This document shows, piece after piece, positions 57,076 through 64,000 of a stretch of DNA of 64,000 bases. The notes beneath the pieces are model-generated. The model did not search any database. It was not told where the DNA came from and was given only the letters and a program-made list of their open reading frames with translations. The DNA comes from Thauera sp. JM12B12 (GTDB lineage: Bacteria; Pseudomonadota; Gammaproteobacteria; Burkholderiales; Rhodocyclaceae), in assembly GCF_039614725.1 (NCBI RefSeq), contig NZ_CP154859.1, positions 3,844,001 through 3,908,000 of the forward strand, read 5' to 3'. How positions within the stretch are numbered: the stretch's first letter is position 1; every line of letters begins with the position of its first letter. Both the position numbers and the translations under genes were made by a program.

Positions 57076-58587
57076 TCAGCGCCGCCCGCCGAGCAGCGAG
57101 CCGAGGATGCCGCGCACGATCTGACGGCCGAGCGAGCTGCCGATCGTGCGGGTGACCGTCTTCGCGGCGATCTGCACCAGGCCGTCGCGCTGCCCGCCAC
57201 GCGGACCGGTGGAGCCGAACAGGATGTCGTTGATTCCGCCGCCGCCCTGCGCCGGCTGGCGCGCCGCAGCCTGCTGCTCGGCGGCCGCGGCCGAGGCCGC
57301 CGCCTGCGCGCGCAGCATCTCGTAGGCCGACTCGCGGTCCACCGCCTGCTCGTAGTGGCCATAGATCACCGAGCCGGTGATCGCCGCCTTGCGTTCGGCC
57401 GGCTCGAGCGGCCCGAGGCGGGAATCCGGCGCGATGACGTTGCAGCGCTCGGTGATCTGCGGCCGCCCCTTGTCGTCGAGGAAGGAGATCAGCGCCTCGC
57501 CCACGCCCAGCTCGGTGATCGCGGCAGCGGCGTCGAAGGCGGGGTTGGGGCGCATGGTGTCGGCGGCGGTCCTCACCGCCTTCTGGTCGCGCGGGGTAAA
57601 GGCGCGCAGCGCGTGCTGGACACGGTTGCCGAGCTGGCCGAGCACGGTGTCGGGCACGTCGAGCGGGTTCTGGGTGACGAAATACACGCCCACGCCCTTG
57701 GAACGGATCAGGCGCACCACCTGCTCGATCTTCTCGATCAGCGCCTTGGGCGCGTCGTTGAACAGCAGGTGGGCCTCGTCGAAGAAGAACACCATCTTCG
57801 GCTTGTCGGGGTCGCCCACCTCGGGCAGCTGCTCGAACAGTTCGGACAGCATCCACAGCAGGAAGGTGGAGTAGAGCTTGGGCGAGTGGTAGAGCTTGTC
57901 CGCCGCCAGCACGTTGATCACGCCGCGGCCGTCGGCGCCGGTCTGCATCAGGTCGGCGATGTCGAGCATCGGCTCGCCGAAGAAGACGTCGCCACCCTGC
58001 TCTTCGAGCGCCAGCAGGTTGCGCTGGATGGCGCCGATCGAGGCGGTGGAGATGTTGCCGTACTCGGTGGTGAAGCTCTTCGCGTTCTCGCCCGCGTACT
58101 GGACCATCGCGCGCAGGTCCTTGAGGTCGAGCAGCAGCATGCCGTTGTCGTCGGCGATCTTGAACACCAGCGTCAGCACGCCGGTCTGGGTGTCGTTGAG
58201 GTTGAGCAGGCGCGCGATCAGCAGCGGCCCCATGTCGGAGATGGTGGCGCGCACCGGGTGGCCCTGCTCGCCGTACACGTCCCAGAACACGGTGGTGTTG
58301 GCGCGCGGGGTGTATTCGCCGATGCCGATCGCGGCCAGGCGCTGCATCAGCTTGTCGGATTGGCGGCCCGCAGCGCCGATGCCGGAGAGGTCACCCTTGA
58401 TGTCGGCCACGAAAACCGGCACGCCGATGTTGGCGAAGGACTCGGCGAGCTTCTGCAGGGTCACCGTCTTGCCGGTGCCGGTGGCGCCGGTGATGAGACC
58501 GTGCCGGTTTGCCAGCCGCGGCAGCAGGCAGATGTCCTTGAACTGGTCCTTGTCGTGCGCGCGCGCGATCAGCATCGGGTCGGCCAT
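57076..58587 (-). CDS. HerA-like ATPase (DUF853/YjgR)
   Basis: A 503-residue RecA-like ATPase with Walker [13 protein letters not shown] (about residues 36-47) and Walker [14 protein letters not shown], then [13 protein letters not shown] and [13 protein letters not shown]. The C-terminus is low in complexity ([39 protein letters not shown]) and ends in LGSLLGGRR. The family is widespread and poorly understood; it resembles HerA/VirB4 translocases, but no NurA partner is nearby. It is transcribed alone, divergently from yebC. Confidence 0.88.
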   Translation of the reverse strand: MADPMLIARAHDKDQFKDICLLPRLANRHGLITGATGTGKTVTLQKLAESFANIGVPVFVADIKGDLSGIGAAGRQSDKLMQRLAAIGIGEYTPRANTTVFWDVYGEQGHPVRATISDMGPLLIARLLNLNDTQTGVLTLVFKIADDNGMLLLDLKDLRAMVQYAGENAKSFTTEYGNISTASIGAIQRNLLALEEQGGDVFFGEPMLDIADLMQTGADGRGVINVLAADKLYHSPKLYSTFLLWMLSELFEQLPEVGDPDKPKMVFFFDEAHLLFNDAPKALIEKIEQVVRLIRSKGVGVYFVTQNPLDVPDTVLGQLGNRVQHALRAFTPRDQKAVRTAADTMRPNPAFDAAAAITELGVGEALISFLDDKGRPQITERCNVIAPDSRLGPLEPAERKAAITGSVIYGHYEQAVDRESAYEMLRAQAAASAAAAEQQAAARQPAQGGGGINDILFGSTGPRGGQRDGLVQIAAKTVTRTIGSSLGRQIVRGILGSLLGGRR

Positions 58588-58649
58588 GAACAGCTCCTTG
58601 CAGGCAGATAAATGATGTCGGCGAGTTTAACAGCGCGCGCGCCATTACC

Positions 58650-58754
58650 GTGGGAGCGGGCTTGCCCGCGAATGCAGCGCTCACGGCTGCAACGTTCGCG
58701 GGCAAGCCCGCTCCCGCAGCCAGACCCGCTCCCACAGCCAGACCCGCGCCCACA
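58650..58754. repeat. REP-family pair with extra partial repeats
   Basis: Left arm GTGGGAGCGGGCTTGCCCGC from 58650, right arm to about 58717, followed by two more degenerate AGCCAGACCCGCTCCCAC units up to 58754. The array ends 20 bp before the yebC -10. Copy 9 of nine. Confidence 0.75.
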
Positions 58755-58773
58755 GCGCCGCCCGGCCCGGCGC

Positions 58774-58779
58774 TATAAT
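58774..58779 (+). promoter_or_regulatory. yebC -10 element
   Basis: A perfect TATAAT, 39 bp before the yebC ATG; no clear -35 is visible, the upstream DNA being repeat-derived. Confidence 0.55.
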
Positions 58780-58818
58780 GCGCGCCTCTTTCAACGCGCA
58801 CGCAGTACAGAGGTTTCT

Positions 58819-59544
58819 ATGGCGGGTCACTCGAAATGGGCCAACATCCAGCACCGCAAGGGTCGTCAGGACGAAAAGCGCGGTGCGGCATTCTCCAAGC
58901 TGGCGAAGGAGATCACCGTCGCCGCCAAGATGGGCGGAGGTGACCCCGGCTTCAACCCGCGCCTGCGCCTGGCGGTGGACAAGGCCAAGGCGGTGAACAT
59001 GCCCAAGGACAAGATCGAGAACGCGGTCAAGAAGGGCACCGGCGAACTCGAGGGCGTGAGCTACGAGGAAGTGCGCTACGAGGGCTACGGCATCGGCGGC
59101 TCGGCGATCATCGTCGACTGCCTCACCGACAACCGCACGCGCACCGTGGCCGACGTGCGCCACGCCTTCTCCAAGTACGGCGGCAACATGGGCACCGACG
59201 GCTGCGTGGCCTTCCAGTTCAAGCACTGCGGCCAGCTGTTGTTCGCGCCCGGTACCAGCGAGGACGCGCTGATGGAAGCCGCGCTCGAGGCCGGCGCCGA
59301 GGACGTGCTCACCAACGAGGACGGCTCGATCGAGGTCATCACCGGTCCGTGGGAATTCACCGCGGTGAAGGAAGCGCTCGAGAAGGCTGGCTTCACCGCC
59401 GAGTTCGGCGAGGTGACCATGAAGCCCGACAACGTGATCGAGCTCGCCGGCGACGAGGCCGCGCGCATGCAGAAGCTGCTCGACGCGCTCGAGGGCCTGG
59501 ACGACGTGCAGGAGGTCTATACCTCGGCCGAGATCGCCGAGTAA
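58819..59544 (+). CDS. yebC: YebC/PmpR-family regulator
   Basis: A 241-residue protein starting [40 protein letters not shown], followed by [48 protein letters not shown]. Family members act as DNA-binding regulators (PmpR) or, as recently shown, ease translation of proline stretches. In many genomes it lies directly upstream of ruvC; here a transporter and a YbjQ gene separate them. Confidence 0.95.
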   Translation: MAGHSKWANIQHRKGRQDEKRGAAFSKLAKEITVAAKMGGGDPGFNPRLRLAVDKAKAVNMPKDKIENAVKKGTGELEGVSYEEVRYEGYGIGGSAIIVDCLTDNRTRTVADVRHAFSKYGGNMGTDGCVAFQFKHCGQLLFAPGTSEDALMEAALEAGAEDVLTNEDGSIEVITGPWEFTAVKEALEKAGFTAEFGEVTMKPDNVIELAGDEAARMQKLLDALEGLDDVQEVYTSAEIAE

Positions 59545-59566
59545 GCCCTCCGGCCTGCCCCACGGA

Positions 59567-59590
59567 AGCGGCGCCCGGCGCCGCTTTTTT
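59567..59590 (+). terminator. Intrinsic terminator of yebC
   Basis: AGCGGCGC (59567-59574) and GCGCCGCT (59578-59585) form a perfect 8-bp stem with a 3-nt loop, followed by a six-T run and CTTTT. It starts 23 bp after the yebC stop. Confidence 0.9.
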
Positions 59591-59609
59591 CTTTTGGGCC
59601 GGGCAACGG

Positions 59610-59634
59610 GATCAATGGGGTCAGACCCCATTGA
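59610..59634. repeat. GATCAATGGGGTC palindrome
   Basis: GATCAATGGGGTCAGACCCC followed by ATTGA; the last TC of the canonical 27-mer is replaced by AA. It lies between the yebC terminator and the transporter. Confidence 0.8.
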
Positions 59635-59662
59635 AAACTGTCACCGGCCGCCTTGGACGCTC

Positions 59663-60544
59663 ATGCCTTTGCCCTCCATGCTCACCCGCCTGACGCCGCT
59701 GCTCTTCGTGCTGCTGTGGAGCACCGGTTTCATCGGCGCAAAGTACGGCCTGCCCTATGCAGAGCCGCTCAGCTTCCTGGCCATCCGCTACGTGCTGGTC
59801 ATCGGGTTGATGACGCTGCTCGCGCTCGCCATGCGCGCCCCCTGGCCGGCGAAGCCGCGCGAGGCGCTCCACATCGGCGTCACCGGCCTGCTGGTGCATG
59901 CGGTGTATCTGGGCGGGGTGTTCATGTCCATCCATCGCGGGCTGCCGGCGGGCATCTCGGCCCTGGTCGTGGGCATGCAGCCGCTGCTCACCGGCGCGCT
60001 CGCCGGCCTGCTGCTGGGCGAGCGCGTGTCCGCGCGCCAGTGGTCGGGGCTGGCGCTCGGCTTCGGCGGCGTGGCGCTGGTCGTGGGCAGCAAGGCCAGC
60101 GTGGACGGCGCCGCCGCCGATGCGCTCGCGCACATGCTGATCCCGGCGGTGGCGGCGCTGCTCGGGATCACCGCCGGCACGCTGTACCAGAAGCGCTTCT
60201 GCCCGCGCTTCGACCTGCGCACAGGCTCGGTCCTGCAGTTCCTCCCCAGCCTCGCACTCACCGCGCTCGTCGCGAGCCAGACCGAAAGCATGGCCATCCA
60301 GTGGACCGGCGACTTCGTCTTCGCCCTGCTGTGGCTGGTGCTGGTGCTGTCGATCGGCGCGATCAGCCTGCTCAACCTGCTGATCCGCAGCGGCAGCGCG
60401 GTCAATGTGGCGAGCCTGTTCTACCTCACTCCGCCGACCACTGCCTTGATCGCCTGGGCGATGTTCGGCGAGACCCTGTCGCCGCTCGCCCTCGCCGGCA
60501 TGGCGGTTGCCGTGTCGGGTGTGTGGCTGGCGCGCAAGGGCTAG
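59663..60544 (+). CDS. DMT-superfamily (EamA) transporter
   Basis: A 293-residue permease with about ten helices in two EamA repeats: [34 protein letters not shown] and, in the second half, [13 protein letters not shown] with [25 protein letters not shown]. It probably exports small metabolites; the substrate is unknown. The start is either the ATG at 59663 or 59678. The reading frame extends back through the palindrome, but those residues are repeat-derived. Confidence 0.85.
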   Translation: MPLPSMLTRLTPLLFVLLWSTGFIGAKYGLPYAEPLSFLAIRYVLVIGLMTLLALAMRAPWPAKPREALHIGVTGLLVHAVYLGGVFMSIHRGLPAGISALVVGMQPLLTGALAGLLLGERVSARQWSGLALGFGGVALVVGSKASVDGAAADALAHMLIPAVAALLGITAGTLYQKRFCPRFDLRTGSVLQFLPSLALTALVASQTESMAIQWTGDFVFALLWLVLVLSIGAISLLNLLIRSGSAVNVASLFYLTPPTTALIAWAMFGETLSPLALAGMAVAVSGVWLARKG

Positions 60545-60580
60545 AATCGGGCCTCCAGCCAACGCCCGCAGGAGCATGCC

Positions 60581-60898
60581 ATGCTGATGACCACCACCTC
60601 GAACCTCGACGGCCAGCCGATCCGCCAGTATCTCGGCGTGGTCAACGGCGAGGCCATCATCGGCGCCAACCTGTTCAAGGACATGTTCGCCTCGATCCGC
60701 AACGTCGTCGGCGGCCGCGCCGGCAGCTACGAGCGCACGCTCGCCGACGCCCGCCGCATCGCCATGGAGGAGATGGAAGAGGCGGCGCAGAAGCTCGGCG
60801 CCAACGCGGTGATCGGCATCGACGTCGACTACGAGGTGCTCGGCGCCGACAACGGCATGCTGATGGTGTGCGTCAGCGGCACCGCGGTGAAGGTTTGA
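60581..60898 (+). CDS. YbjQ/UPF0145 family protein
   Basis: A 105-residue protein with the YbjQ pattern [70 protein letters not shown]. It is often called heavy-metal binding, though function is unproven. AGGAG (60570-60574) lies 6 bp before the ATG. GGCTAGAATCGG at 60539-60550 could be a -10. The stop overlaps the ruvC start. Confidence 0.9.
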   Translation: MLMTTTSNLDGQPIRQYLGVVNGEAIIGANLFKDMFASIRNVVGGRAGSYERTLADARRIAMEEMEEAAQKLGANAVIGIDVDYEVLGADNGMLMVCVSGTAVKV

Positions 60899-61446
60899 GC
60901 GCTGCCGCAAGCACCCACGTCGCCACCCGCATCCTCGGCCTCGACCCCGGGCTGCGCATCACCGGCTTCGGCCTGGTGGACCAGCTCGGCACCCAGTTGC
61001 GCTATGTCGCCAGCGGCTGCATCAAGACGCGGGACGGCGAGCTCCCCGGCCGCCTCAAGACCCTGCTCGACGGAGTGCGCGAGATCGTCGACACCTACCG
61101 CCCCGACGTCGTCGCGGTCGAGAAGGTCTTCGTCAACGTCAACCCGCAGTCCACGCTGCTCCTCGGCCAGGCCCGCGGCGCCGTGATCTGCGGCGCGGTG
61201 TCCTGCGACCTGCCGGTGGCGGAATATACCGCGCTGCAGGTCAAGCAATCGGTGGTGGGCTACGGCAAGGCGCACAAGGAACAGGTGCAGCACATGGTGC
61301 AGCGTCTGCTCGCGCTCGATGCCAGCCCCGGCCCGGATGCGGCCGACGCGCTCGCCTGCGCGATCTGCCACGCCCACGGCACCCACGGCCTCGGCGGTCT
61401 CGCCGGTATGGGCGGTCGCCGCCGCGCAGGGCGGATATTGGGCTGA
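60895..61446 (+). CDS. ruvC: Crossover junction endodeoxyribonuclease RuvC
   Basis: A 183-residue RNase H-fold resolvase: [16 protein letters not shown] (first Asp), [22 protein letters not shown] (Glu) and [18 protein letters not shown] (C-terminal acidic residues). It cuts Holliday junctions after RuvAB migration. The frame has no ATG near the expected start; the TTG at 60895 overlapping the YbjQ stop (TTGA) gives [19 protein letters not shown] and is the best choice. It is separated from ruvAB by 28 kb. Confidence 0.94.
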   Translation: MSAAASTHVATRILGLDPGLRITGFGLVDQLGTQLRYVASGCIKTRDGELPGRLKTLLDGVREIVDTYRPDVVAVEKVFVNVNPQSTLLLGQARGAVICGAVSCDLPVAEYTALQVKQSVVGYGKAHKEQVQHMVQRLLALDASPGPDAADALACAICHAHGTHGLGGLAGMGGRRRAGRILG

Positions 61447-61473
61447 GCGGTGACACGCCGCGCGCCATGCTGG

Positions 61474-61488
61474 CCCGCGCGGGATTTT
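61474..61488 (+). terminator. Possible terminator after ruvC
   Basis: The short palindrome CCCGCGCGGG is followed by ATTTTT, 27 bp after the ruvC stop. The stem is small, so this is a weak candidate. Confidence 0.35.
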
Positions 61489-61500
61489 TGGCACGAGCTA

Positions 61501-61529
61501 TTGCAGCGCAGCAGAAAGCCGCGTATCAT
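61501..61529 (+). promoter_or_regulatory. tRNA-Lys promoter
   Basis: TTGCAG (61501-61506), a 17-bp spacer and TATCAT (61524-61529), placing the start about 40 bp before the tRNA. Confidence 0.65.
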
Positions 61530-61574
61530 CTCTGCTCTTCGATCGGGCGCCAATCCGGTCCGCCGCAAGGCAAC

Positions 61575-61650
<76 letters not shown>

Positions 61651-61666
61651 ACGAATTCAAGCACTT

Positions 61667-61700
61667 AGGCCGATCCTCCGGGGTTGGCCTTTTTGTTTTT
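61667..61700 (+). terminator. tRNA-Lys terminator
   Basis: AGGCCGATCC pairs with GGGGTTGGCCT (two G-U pairs, small bulge), followed by TTTTTGTTTTT. Confidence 0.85.
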
Positions 61701-62035
61701 GGCGTTTTGGTTGCCGTTTGGTTGCCGTTCGGCGGCCGCTAGGCGAACAGTCCGGTCGCCACAAAGGAAAGGCCATCCAGTTCAGGGCAACCAGCATCGA
61801 CTGGATTCGAAGGGCCTGGGAACTTGCCCTACACCCACTGGCAAATGCGGACGCCCACACTCGCTCCTGTCACGCTCGCCCCGGATGTTGGCAACATCCC
61901 AAAAAAACGGCCCACTCAAGTGCATGCCGAGCGAGCCTGATCGAGGACAAGTTGACCTACCTTTCCACCGAATGCATGATCTTTGGGCCGCTACAAACAA
62001 TAGCGGCCGGGCGTGGAAACCCGTTTGCCTACAGA
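61701..62035. other. Non-coding stretch after tRNA-Lys
   Basis: About 335 bp without a convincing gene. The tandem GGTTGCCGTTT motif (61710-61730) is the only local feature. Codon use in all frames is unlike the neighbouring genes, and no integrase fragment is recognisable. It may be a decayed island edge. Confidence 0.4.
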
Positions 62036-62217
62036 CGAGAAAGTCCGCATTCGTGCGGCTTTTCTCGTGCCGCGCTGCTGCGCCTTCAATGGCGGGCCGC
62101 GTGGGGCCAGCTTCGGCTGGGCCGGTTCCTGTAGGCCGGTTTCCACCCCCGCGTCGGTCCGCCACCCGCCGTGGAAAGCGGGAGCGGATCACTCACCGCG
62201 TTACAGGAGCAGTGATC
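62036..62217 (+). promoter_or_regulatory. Highly structured 5' leader of the 196-residue gene
   Basis: A series of strong hairpins: CGAGAAA (62036-62042) with TTTCTCG (62061-62067), continued by CCGCA-TTCG-TGCGG; CCAGC-TTCG-GCTGG (62107-62120); CCGG with GGCCGG around TTCCTGTA; and CCCGC with GCGGG (62165-62181). Two have TTCG tetraloops. The ribosome site AGGAG is at 62204-62208. The design resembles leaders I recall in front of small genes of PAGI-2/ICEclc-type islands (memory, not checked). Confidence 0.55.
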
Positions 62218-62808
62218 ATGCGCAAAACGACCTCAGATCCAGTTTCGGTTTCAGTCGCCGATAGGCCCGCCTCTTCCTCATCGGAGCACCCCCGCAGCAC
62301 CCTTCGCTTCCATCCCGAGGCTGAGCAAGCCCTTCACCGCCTGCCCTTCGTCGGCTGGCATCACGGTGAGATCAAGTTTTGGGATGTACCCAACACGGGT
62401 GGTTATGTGGGCGGAAATCTGACGGGCGATGCACTCGCCAGAATCTTTCTCGAAACGCTTCGCCAACAGTCGGCTGCAGCCACCCCCGGCGCTTGGCTCG
62501 GGTGGATCGCAATGGGCTGGATGCACCATGTCTTCGACATGGTGGGCGTCGAGCCTGACCTCGACCCCGAAAGCCGACTCAACACTCTTCGAGGCCAAGT
62601 CGTGGGTTTCACTTCTGTGCTCTCGGATGTCCTGAGGGAAGCGCTCAGGAATTCAAGCCTTTCCCTTCCTCCGCTCGACGAGGAGGAGTGCCTGCGGCAG
62701 GCAAACGAGGGCCTTGAAACGCGTACTGCCAAGTCGGCAATTATCCGTGTGGCGGGAGCGCGAAGCGGCCGCAGGCAATCGAGGAGATCCAAGCCTTCGA
62801 ATGACTAA
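62218..62808 (+). CDS. Conserved-looking hypothetical protein, genomic-island type
   Basis: A 196-residue soluble protein. The polar, Ser-rich N-terminus (about 1-35) is followed by a core HPEAEQALHRLPFVGWHHGEIKFWDVP, GGYVGGNLTGDALARIFLETLRQQ and LGWIAMGWMHHVFDMVGVEP, and a basic tail RSGRRQSRRSK. The ATG has AGGAG upstream. I do not recognise a named domain. The Trp/His-rich core and isolated position after a tRNA suggest an accessory gene of an integrative element. The frame is open back to 61684, but only this part has coding character. Confidence 0.65.
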   Translation: MRKTTSDPVSVSVADRPASSSSEHPRSTLRFHPEAEQALHRLPFVGWHHGEIKFWDVPNTGGYVGGNLTGDALARIFLETLRQQSAAATPGAWLGWIAMGWMHHVFDMVGVEPDLDPESRLNTLRGQVVGFTSVLSDVLREALRNSSLSLPPLDEEECLRQANEGLETRTAKSAIIRVAGARSGRRQSRRSKPSND

Positions 62809-62821
62809 CTAGCACTCATGC

Positions 62822-62864
62822 GCCCGATCGTCCGCGCATGTTGGCGCGCTCGATCGGGCTGTTT
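62822..62864 (+). terminator. Terminator-like hairpin after the 196-residue gene
   Basis: GCCCGATCG (62822-62830) and CGATCGGGC (62851-62859) form a perfect 9-bp stem containing a second GCGC/GCGC stem, followed by TGTTT. With the leader upstream, the gene is a self-contained transcription unit. Confidence 0.6.
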
Positions 62865-62865
62865 C

Positions 62866-63225
62866 GTGGCAAAGAAGGAGAAGGACCCATCAAAGCCGGC
62901 GAAGGTCACGCTGCACGTTTTCCAGCACCGTCTCCCGCCCATCTTTTCGATTGAAGTCGAGTCTCCCAGTCAACGCTTAGGCCAGCCGAGTTTCCTATGG
63001 TCACCCGAGAACCCCAATCGAAAAAGAAGAAGCGTCTGTACCGCCCCTATCGCCATGATCAGCGAGTCGTCGTCCTCCAATCGCAGCACCGCCAGGACGA
63101 GCCCTGCCCCTAGCGACGCTCGGGTTGCAGCTACCCCGGGCTCTCGACCGCTGCCCGCTAGCGCGACCGGGGACCACAAGGCCTCCGCGCTGCCCGGCGT
63201 CAATTACCTTGGCGGCGCGCATTGA
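62866..63225 (+). CDS. Possible small gene, doubtful
   Basis: From the GTG at 62866 the frame gives VAKKEKDPSKPAKVTLHVFQHRLPPIFSIEVE, which could be real, but from about residue 45 it becomes low-complexity (SSSSNRSTARTSPAPS). A competing frame from the ATG at 62997 encodes a 38-residue Lys/Arg-rich peptide (MVTREPQSKKKKRLYRPYRH, stop at 63113). The two may be a frameshifted remnant of one gene. No family recognised. Confidence 0.25.
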   Translation: MAKKEKDPSKPAKVTLHVFQHRLPPIFSIEVESPSQRLGQPSFLWSPENPNRKRRSVCTAPIAMISESSSSNRSTARTSPAPSDARVAATPGSRPLPASATGDHKASALPGVNYLGGAH

Positions 63226-63275
63226 CTCAAATTAATTGTTACCAAGCCGCAGCGGTTGCCTCATCTATCTTGCTA

Positions 63276-63295
63276 CCTGTCAGAGGCCTGACAGG
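63276..63295 (+). promoter_or_regulatory. Hairpin before the terminal transposase
   Basis: CCTGTCAG (63276-63283) and CTGACAGG (63288-63295) form a perfect 8-bp stem 8 bp before the ATG at 63304. It may shield translation from outside transcripts, as in many IS ends, or be part of the element's terminal repeat. Confidence 0.45.
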
Positions 63296-63303
63296 GGCAA
63301 CCT

Positions 63304-64000
63304 ATGGCGAGGCGACTCAGCATGACGACACGACGGGAATTGATCACAGCAGTCGGGGAGCGGTATCGGCGATCCAGCCGCAGCGGGAAGCAGCAGATCC
63401 TCGACGAATTTCTCAAACTGACCGGCTACCACCGCAAACACGCAATCCGTGTGCTGGGCCGTGAAGCGCAGTCCCCGAAGGCAAGGCCGGGGCCACGCCG
63501 GCGCTATAACGATGAGATTCGTGTCACGCTGATCACGCTGTGGGAAGCGGCCGACCGGATCTGCGGCAAGCGGCTGAAGGCGGTGATACCGACGCTGCTC
63601 GAGTCGATGAACCGGTACGGTCATCTGTCGCTGGCCGACGAACTACGCAAGAGGCTCCTGGGCATCAGCGCGGCGACGATCGACCGGTTGCTCAGAGACG
63701 TCCGCCAACAGGCCTTTGGCGGGCAACGCAAGCGTGCCGGAGGCGTGGGCAACGCGATTCGCCGCGCAGTCCCGATCCGCACGTTTGCCGACTGGGGCGA
63801 TCCGCTGCCCGGCTATCTCGAGATCGACCTCGTCGAGCATTGCGGCGGCGTCAAGATCGACGGCGACTTTGTCCACAGTCTGGTGATGACGGACATCGCG
63901 ACGGGCTGGACCGAGTGTCTGGCGATGCCGTTTCGCAATCACGCATTCGTCATCGAGCACGTCGAGCGCATCCGCGCCGCACTGCCCTTTCCGCTGCGTG
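63304..64000 (+). CDS. DDE-type transposase with rve integrase core, ISNCY-like (cut by window end)
   Basis: An open frame from 63304 to the window end, 232 codons without a stop. N-terminal helix-turn-helix region (MTTRRELITAVGERYRRSSRSGKQQILDEFLKLTGYHRKHAIRVL), a linker, then an integrase core with the first catalytic Asp in PGYLEIDLVEHCGG, then MTDIATGWTECLAM. The second Asp and Glu would lie beyond the window. The start could also be the ATG at 63322. The element's left end is probably near 63224, where an AT-rich stretch (GACTCAAATTAATTG) begins. Confidence 0.8.
   Translation, partial: MARRLSMTTRRELITAVGERYRRSSRSGKQQILDEFLKLTGYHRKHAIRVLGREAQSPKARPGPRRRYNDEIRVTLITLWEAADRICGKRLKAVIPTLLESMNRYGHLSLADELRKRLLGISAATIDRLLRDVRQQAFGGQRKRAGGVGNAIRRAVPIRTFADWGDPLPGYLEIDLVEHCGGVKIDGDFVHSLVMTDIATGWTECLAMPFRNHAFVIEHVERIRAALPFPLR

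Noticed and set aside
61701..62035. Integrase remnant next to tRNA-Lys
   Set aside because: No tyrosine-recombinase motifs (R, HxxR, Y) in any frame.
62818..63225. A firm call for the 135-codon frame
   Set aside because: Only the first part from 62866 looks protein-like; the rest is Ser/Arg-rich and competes with another frame, so it is kept as a low-confidence entry only.

Overview
The window looks like the chromosome of a high-GC betaproteobacterium, most likely Rhodocyclales/Zoogloeaceae (Thauera, Azoarcus or a relative). This rests on the housekeeping gene orders (nadD-rsfS-rlmH-maf-rng; dapF-DUF484-xerC), paired BPSS1780-type membrane proteins and an SAH riboswitch in front of ahcY. I had no database search, so the genus is an inference.

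Layout. (1) 1-12116: the end of a surface-polysaccharide cluster: two asparagine-synthase-like amidotransferases, two glycosyltransferases, an SDR epimerase, a monotopic phospho-sugar transferase and a PglF/CapD-type nucleotide-sugar dehydratase. It is split at 6214-9707 by an unusual nested mobile unit, in which an IS1634-type element lies between two inverted, truncated and nearly identical IS630-type copies. (2) 12133-12812: a vapBC toxin-antitoxin pair with a palindromic operator. (3) 12909-26836: core genes msbA, polA, a LOG-family hydrolase, DUF2782, a DNA-deoxyinosine glycosylase, thrB, two BPSS1780 proteins, nadD, rsfS, rlmH, maf, rng and a UbiA/MenA-type prenyltransferase. (4) 26903-31796: a branched-chain amino acid type ABC transporter operon on the minus strand. 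(5) 32138-39464: ruvAB, a small membrane protein, a winged-helix regulator, xerC, DUF484, dapF and two LpxL-type acyltransferases. (6) 39638-47334: an S-adenosylmethionine (SAM) cycle block, with metK (behind a leader ending in an attenuator-like terminator), a Ca/Na antiporter, ahcY (behind an SAH riboswitch), a GNAT/nitrilase pair, a TlyA-type methyltransferase and metF. (7) 47470-56961: a signalling cassette of TonB receptor, YfiR protein, hybrid histidine kinase, REC-PAS-GGDEF-EAL protein and HDOD-REC-GGDEF protein. (8) 57076-61446: a HerA-like ATPase, yebC, a DMT transporter, a YbjQ protein and ruvC. (9) 61575-64000: tRNA-Lys(CTT) followed by sparse DNA resembling a genomic-island edge: one small gene with a highly structured leader and its own terminator, then a transposase cut by the window end.

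Two families of palindromic intergenic repeats are scattered through the core part. One is a REP family (core GCGGGCTTGCCCGC, nine sites). The other is a GATCAATGGGGTC-type palindrome (five copies, two of them inside the polA reading frame). Many genes are coupled by 4-bp stop/start overlaps, often with GTG or TTG starts, which sets several start sites in this annotation.
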